The notes beneath the pieces were generated by a model. The model saw nothing but the letters and a program-made list of their open reading frames with translations. It was not told the origin of the DNA and made no database searches. A DNA stretch of 64,000 bases from Pseudomonas serbica. Lineage in GTDB: Bacteria; Pseudomonadota; Gammaproteobacteria; Pseudomonadales; Pseudomonadaceae. Made by a program: the position numbers and the translations under genes. The DNA is taken from assembly GCF_028823535.1 (NCBI RefSeq), contig NZ_JAQIYM010000090.1:434001-498000 (forward strand). Direction: 5' to 3'. Within the stretch, counting starts at the first letter, position 1, and each line of letters begins with the position of its first letter. Shown piece after piece: positions 60,706 to 64,000 of this stretch.

Positions 60706-63048
60706 TTATCTGGCCCCAGGTTCTGCTGATATCGCCATGGTATGGGAGGTTTCCCTCCTCAGCAATGCTCTGGCTGCTTTCGCGCCCCCGATCAACACGG
60801 TACCCAAATCGTAGGAATCAATACCACCCATCAGCGATTGCGTTAAGCTCTCGGCATCGAGAAAGGCTTTCTTTGGTAGCGCTTCATGCTTCAGCAAGCC
60901 GCGCTCCTGCAATAACCTGTCTTCAAGCGTCACCAGGTCGGTCAAGCGGCCCTTGGCAAAACGTAGGTGTTTGTCAGCGTCCCAACGGAACAAGTTCAAA
61001 GCTGAAATAGAGCCGGCGAACAACAGTTCATGCCTCTCCTGTTTAGAAACGTGGAAGTCACCCGTACCCACGGTACCAGTGTTGATGAGGCCAATGTTCT
61101 CATGCGACTCCATCGACGGCATCGAATTGGCGCGCATCAACTGTTTGATGCCCCTCGAGAGGATAGCGCCGACCACTCCGCCAGCCACACTCTTGGCGGT
61201 ATCAATTGGGTGAATCAGGTAGTCCCTTACCTTTTCCAATTTCTGGCTGAATGTCTGCTTTGCAAACGGCACCTTGATCGCCATCGACTTGGTGCCATTT
61301 CTGGCCAAATCCTGCAGCGCCTCGTTTTCGATGTTTTCTTCCAGTGCTGTTAGCTTGAAGCCAATTGTATTGGCGCGAACCTCTTCCTGGGTCTTGTATT
61401 CGTCGGCGAACATTTTATGAGGAAAATTTTCCACTAGGCCACCGTCGAAGTTGCGCATCCCATTGATTTTCATGGCTTCAAACAAGAATGGGAGGTTCAT
61501 ACTCGCCCGCACAGCTTGCTTGATCGGCATATCTGTATAGGAGTGCAGCGCGGACGGCGCCCGCACAAACACCGGCTTGAAGTCCCCGCCTTTATCGTAG
61601 TCACCAGTGCCAGGATCAGGTGCTCGCTTGCCCTTCAGCATTTTATCGCGAAGATACTTACGCTTGATGTTGCCCGGCGTGAACAACATATGGCTGTCGC
61701 TGATGGCCACGCCGAATTCTTTGAAGCCATAGCTCGGATCAATTTCACCCAGGGCTTTGAGCTGAGAAAACGTAATGTTACGTCTGTCCTGCAGGGTCTT
61801 GATCGGCGGATCAAGAAGATCAAAGTGCGTTTCCAGCACGATTTTCAATCGTTCCTGGATGAGGTCGCCGATGAACTCCTCAATGGAATCACTGTGAGAG
61901 ACCGTAGAAGGTCGTTTCAGACGAATGCAGGTAAGCGCCGCCTGATAAGCCCTGGAGCGCCCCAACAATCCTTCAAACTGCAAGACGTCGGGCGATTGTC
62001 CTTTTTTCCACTGGTCAACTTTGAAGCTGTCCATGGCTAAATCGAAGATTTCTTGAAGGCTCAGCTTGCCCCCTGGCGTGTCGAACTGATCCAGGTGGCG
62101 TAGCTCCTCCTGCACGCGGTCTTCTGTCCAGGTCGTCCACTGCTTTACATTGAGGTCGGAACACTTCGCTAATTGCGGGAGAAAATACTTCTCGGCAAAG
62201 GTCTGGAGAAGATCGCCCTCATGCCATGGGTGCTCTTCCAGTTTTTTGTTCGATAGGAGTTCGACCATCTTGGCGACGAATTTGAATTTACGGGTTGATT
62301 CGGCATAGAAGTGAGAAAAACGGGAATTCACCACGATCTCGTTGACCGTTGCCGCGTCGTAGCCCAGAGCAATAGGCAGCCCCATCATCGCACCGGCTGA
62401 AGTGCCGGCGACGCGCTTAATGCCCTTGAGCATGCCCAGGTCTTCCAGAGTCTGCATAACCGCTGAATAGACCATCCCTCTCGCACCACCGCCTTGCAAA
62501 ATGAGGACTTCGGGTTGCCGATACTTTCCGTGTCGCTCCTCATAGTCAAGCCGTTCCATCATGACCATAGATCGCTCTACGGCTTCTGAATGCATGCCGC
62601 GCAGGTGCGATGTAATGGTATCCGCGTTAATCGTGTCCTGATGGCTCTCGAGTTTGTGATAATCACGCACCTTGGTCTCAGCAGCGCGAAAATGCTCAAG
62701 GATTTTTAGAAATTCCTCGACCACATGATTGGGTTCTGACGACAGATGAACTAAAAACCGGTCGTACAAAGCGCCTGCATTCATCTGATTGATGGAAGGG
62801 GCCCCAACCTGAGCGGAAACCCTGTCCAAAGACAAAATGTCAGAAACCGCCTGAGTGAAAATGATCTTACGCTCAGCCGGGTTATCCAGGCTGTCGATGA
62901 TGTCCGGGTAAACGTCGATCAATGCGTTCGTCAGGTGGAGTTCGTTGAGCGCCAATGTCCTGGCCAAGCGGTGTGTGGCGTGCTCTTTGAGGTAGGTATT
63001 CAGTGCTACCTGCAGCGTCTGCTGGACGTCTTCTAAAATATCGGCCAT
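60706..63048 (-). CDS. patatin-like phospholipase, 780 aa
   Basis: The ATG at 63048 has a TGAGG box. A patatin core starts at about residue 180: ILQGGGARG (oxyanion hole, 184-191), GTSAG with catalytic Ser217, and DGG in NFDGGLVENFP (catalytic Asp) near residue 540. Helical domains flank it at both ends, as in ExoU-type enzymes. No signal peptide is present, so it acts in the cytosol or is delivered by a secretion system. It could work in lipid turnover, defence or interbacterial toxicity. It is coupled to the 60050 gene. Confidence 0.88.
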   Translation of the reverse strand: MADILEDVQQTLQVALNTYLKEHATHRLARTLALNELHLTNALIDVYPDIIDSLDNPAERKIIFTQAVSDILSLDRVSAQVGAPSINQMNAGALYDRFLVHLSSEPNHVVEEFLKILEHFRAAETKVRDYHKLESHQDTINADTITSHLRGMHSEAVERSMVMMERLDYEERHGKYRQPEVLILQGGGARGMVYSAVMQTLEDLGMLKGIKRVAGTSAGAMMGLPIALGYDAATVNEIVVNSRFSHFYAESTRKFKFVAKMVELLSNKKLEEHPWHEGDLLQTFAEKYFLPQLAKCSDLNVKQWTTWTEDRVQEELRHLDQFDTPGGKLSLQEIFDLAMDSFKVDQWKKGQSPDVLQFEGLLGRSRAYQAALTCIRLKRPSTVSHSDSIEEFIGDLIQERLKIVLETHFDLLDPPIKTLQDRRNITFSQLKALGEIDPSYGFKEFGVAISDSHMLFTPGNIKRKYLRDKMLKGKRAPDPGTGDYDKGGDFKPVFVRAPSALHSYTDMPIKQAVRASMNLPFLFEAMKINGMRNFDGGLVENFPHKMFADEYKTQEEVRANTIGFKLTALEENIENEALQDLARNGTKSMAIKVPFAKQTFSQKLEKVRDYLIHPIDTAKSVAGGVVGAILSRGIKQLMRANSMPSMESHENIGLINTGTVGTGDFHVSKQERHELLFAGSISALNLFRWDADKHLRFAKGRLTDLVTLEDRLLQERGLLKHEALPKKAFLDAESLTQSLMGGIDSYDLGTVLIGGAKAARALLRRETSHTMAISAEPGAR

Positions 63049-63288
63049 GCCTGCCTCAGTACTCTATCGGTGCCAAATATATCCCTATTATTGACACGGC
63101 AAGATTTCCAAAAGCAAGTCGCAGTACACACCTGATAATGGATCATTGTATCGGATATGTGATTTTTAAAAATTGATCAGAATCAAAATTCTAATTTGCA
63201 CTCCGATAGAAAAATAAGTAGCAATCTCGCATGAAGAGGATAGTCCTCATACAGGTAAATAACGTAGCCTTCTTCTGGTAGCAGAAAT

Positions 63289-63317
63289 TTGACATACCTA
63301 TATCCCTCTCCTATATT
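63289..63317 (+). promoter_or_regulatory. sigma-70 type promoter of the MvaT gene
   Basis: TTGACA (63289-63294) and TATATT (63312-63317) are 17 bp apart. The AT-rich 63050-63320 stretch, about 270 bases without a gene, contains this promoter and that of the patatin gene. Confidence 0.8.
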
Positions 63318-63358
63318 TTAATATGACTTTCGCTCGCAGGAAAATGGAGTTTAAAAAT

Positions 63359-63730
63359 ATGAAAAATTCGGTCGGAGAATTACGTAACTTAAAAGAACAG
63401 CGAGATGCCTTGAACCGACAAATCGCTAAAATCGAGGCAGCAACCAAGGTCATTCGAGTGGTCGCCGATAAGACCATTGAGATGGCCAACGAAAACAAGG
63501 TCTCCGTGATCGACCTGTGCTTGATGATCGCTCCTGAGCTTGAACTGCGAAAAAAGGGGAAGGCCAGTGACAACGCCCCGGTTGTCGCACCGAAAAGAGC
63601 CAGAAAAACAAAGATTTACAAGAACCCGCACAATGGTGAAACCATCGAAACAAAGGGCGGAAACCATAGACTGCTTAAGGAATGGAAGGCCGAATGGGGT
63701 GCCGCCGAAGTGGAAAGCTGGGCGAGCTAA
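63359..63730 (+). CDS. mvaT: MvaT/H-NS-family xenogeneic silencer
   Basis: The start at 63359 has a GGAG box 9 bases upstream and fits the promoter. The 123-aa protein has an N-terminal coiled-coil oligomerisation domain (VGELRNLKEQRDALNRQIAKIEAATK, quoted in part). The C-terminal DNA-binding part (IYKNPHNGETIETKGGNHRLLKEW) matches MvaT/MvaU closely, ending VESWAS. The loop T-K-G-G-N-H is the minor-groove AT hook-like motif. Such proteins bind AT-rich DNA and silence foreign genes. A plasmid copy may hide the plasmid from the host or interfere with host MvaT. Confidence 0.9.
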   Translation: MKNSVGELRNLKEQRDALNRQIAKIEAATKVIRVVADKTIEMANENKVSVIDLCLMIAPELELRKKGKASDNAPVVAPKRARKTKIYKNPHNGETIETKGGNHRLLKEWKAEWGAAEVESWAS

Positions 63731-63758
63731 ATCCAGACCACTCTCAACAGCAAAACAG

Positions 63759-63775
63759 GGCCACCGTTGGTGGCC
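63759..63775. terminator. weak hairpin after mvaT
   Basis: GGCCACC-gtt-GGTGGCC follows the mvaT stop by 28 bases. It has no T run, so termination is uncertain. Confidence 0.45.
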
Positions 63776-63784
63776 AGGTTGCGA

Positions 63785-63961
63785 TCAGCGCACGTAGGTG
63801 TGCACGGGCAGCGAGGTGATGATCGGGTTAGGGTCTAACCTGGAGTCCGTACGCGTTTTCCGACCGATTCGTTTCCAGTCATCCTTTTCACCCAGCTGGG
63901 AGCTGTGATGGACAACTTCGTCACCAGAGCGCAGGTAGATAATCGGTAGATACACCGCCAT
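63785..63961 (-). CDS. partial or small hypothetical protein at the window edge
   Basis: The reading frame stays open to the right edge, so the true start may lie outside. An internal ATG at 63961 gives a 58-aa product (MAVYLPIIYLRSGDEVVHH...). The C-terminus is basic. No family is recognised. Confidence 0.35.
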   Translation of the reverse strand: MAVYLPIIYLRSGDEVVHHSSQLGEKDDWKRIGRKTRTDSRLDPNPIITSLPVHTYVR

Positions 63962-64000
63962 CGTCTTAGGCTTCGCGCCTTTCTCCTGTAGCACATTGGC

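Overview
The window looks like part of a large, low-copy Pseudomonas megaplasmid. The evidence is an iteron-type replication origin with a perfect DnaA box next to a Rep gene (about 55.8-58.5 kb), an MvaT/H-NS-type silencer whose C-terminal half is typical of pseudomonads (63.4 kb), Pseudomonas-like ribosome binding sites, and plasmid-borne copies of housekeeping-type enzymes (NAD-dependent DNA ligase, thymidylate kinase, RNase HI). Most other genes have no recognisable family. Host genus and replicon type are inferences; nothing was searched.

Layout. 0-12 kb: a FliM-like switch protein, several unknown genes, an FMN glutamate-synthase-like membrane protein, a PD-(D/E)XK nuclease-like protein and two Sel1-repeat lipoproteins. 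12-16 kb: an ADP-ribosylglycohydrolase, a nucleotidyltransferase-fold protein and unknowns. 16-19.4 kb: an intergenic array of structured, covarying repeats about 120 bp apart, then two paralogous secreted HExxH proteins. 19.4-25.6 kb: an operon for a large LysM protein, small membrane proteins, a DinJ/RelB-like antitoxin and an AI-2E family transporter. 25.6-33.6 kb: RNase HI, a DEDD exonuclease-like gene and a four-gene condensin-like cluster of the MksBEFG/Wadjet kind. 34-42 kb: a CI/S24-like repressor and an operon led by an AcrVA2-like gene. 42-49 kb: a YfbR-like HD phosphohydrolase, an FCP1-like HAD phosphatase, a TerD protein, a TnpB-only IS605-family element and ligA. 49-55 kb: more unknowns, then a GHKL ATPase fused to an HExxH domain. 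55-64 kb: HNH protein, origin, rep, tmk, patatin-like phospholipase and mvaT.

The most unusual signal is a short C-terminal tail, consensus F-x-x-[D/E]-[L/I]-G-L at the very end of the chain. It occurs on seven otherwise unalike, large, unrecognised proteins scattered over both strands (4.2, 8.3, 14.5, 36.1, 37.7, 49.0 and 51.9 kb), with weaker versions on two more (39.9 and 51.0 kb) and a trace on the GHKL-HExxH protein. A shared end on unlike bodies suggests a common docking, sorting, secretion or degradation signal, or a very diverged paralogous family. The second strong signal is the structured repeat array at 16.1-17.0 kb, where paired stems change together between copies. The condensin-like defence cluster, the AcrVA2-like gene and the IS605 insertion that exactly preserves the ligA stop codon are further points of interest.

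Many promoters have a TTGACA-type -35 box 16-17 bp from a TATAAT-like -10 box, and most transcription units end in clear hairpin terminators. This makes operon boundaries fairly readable.
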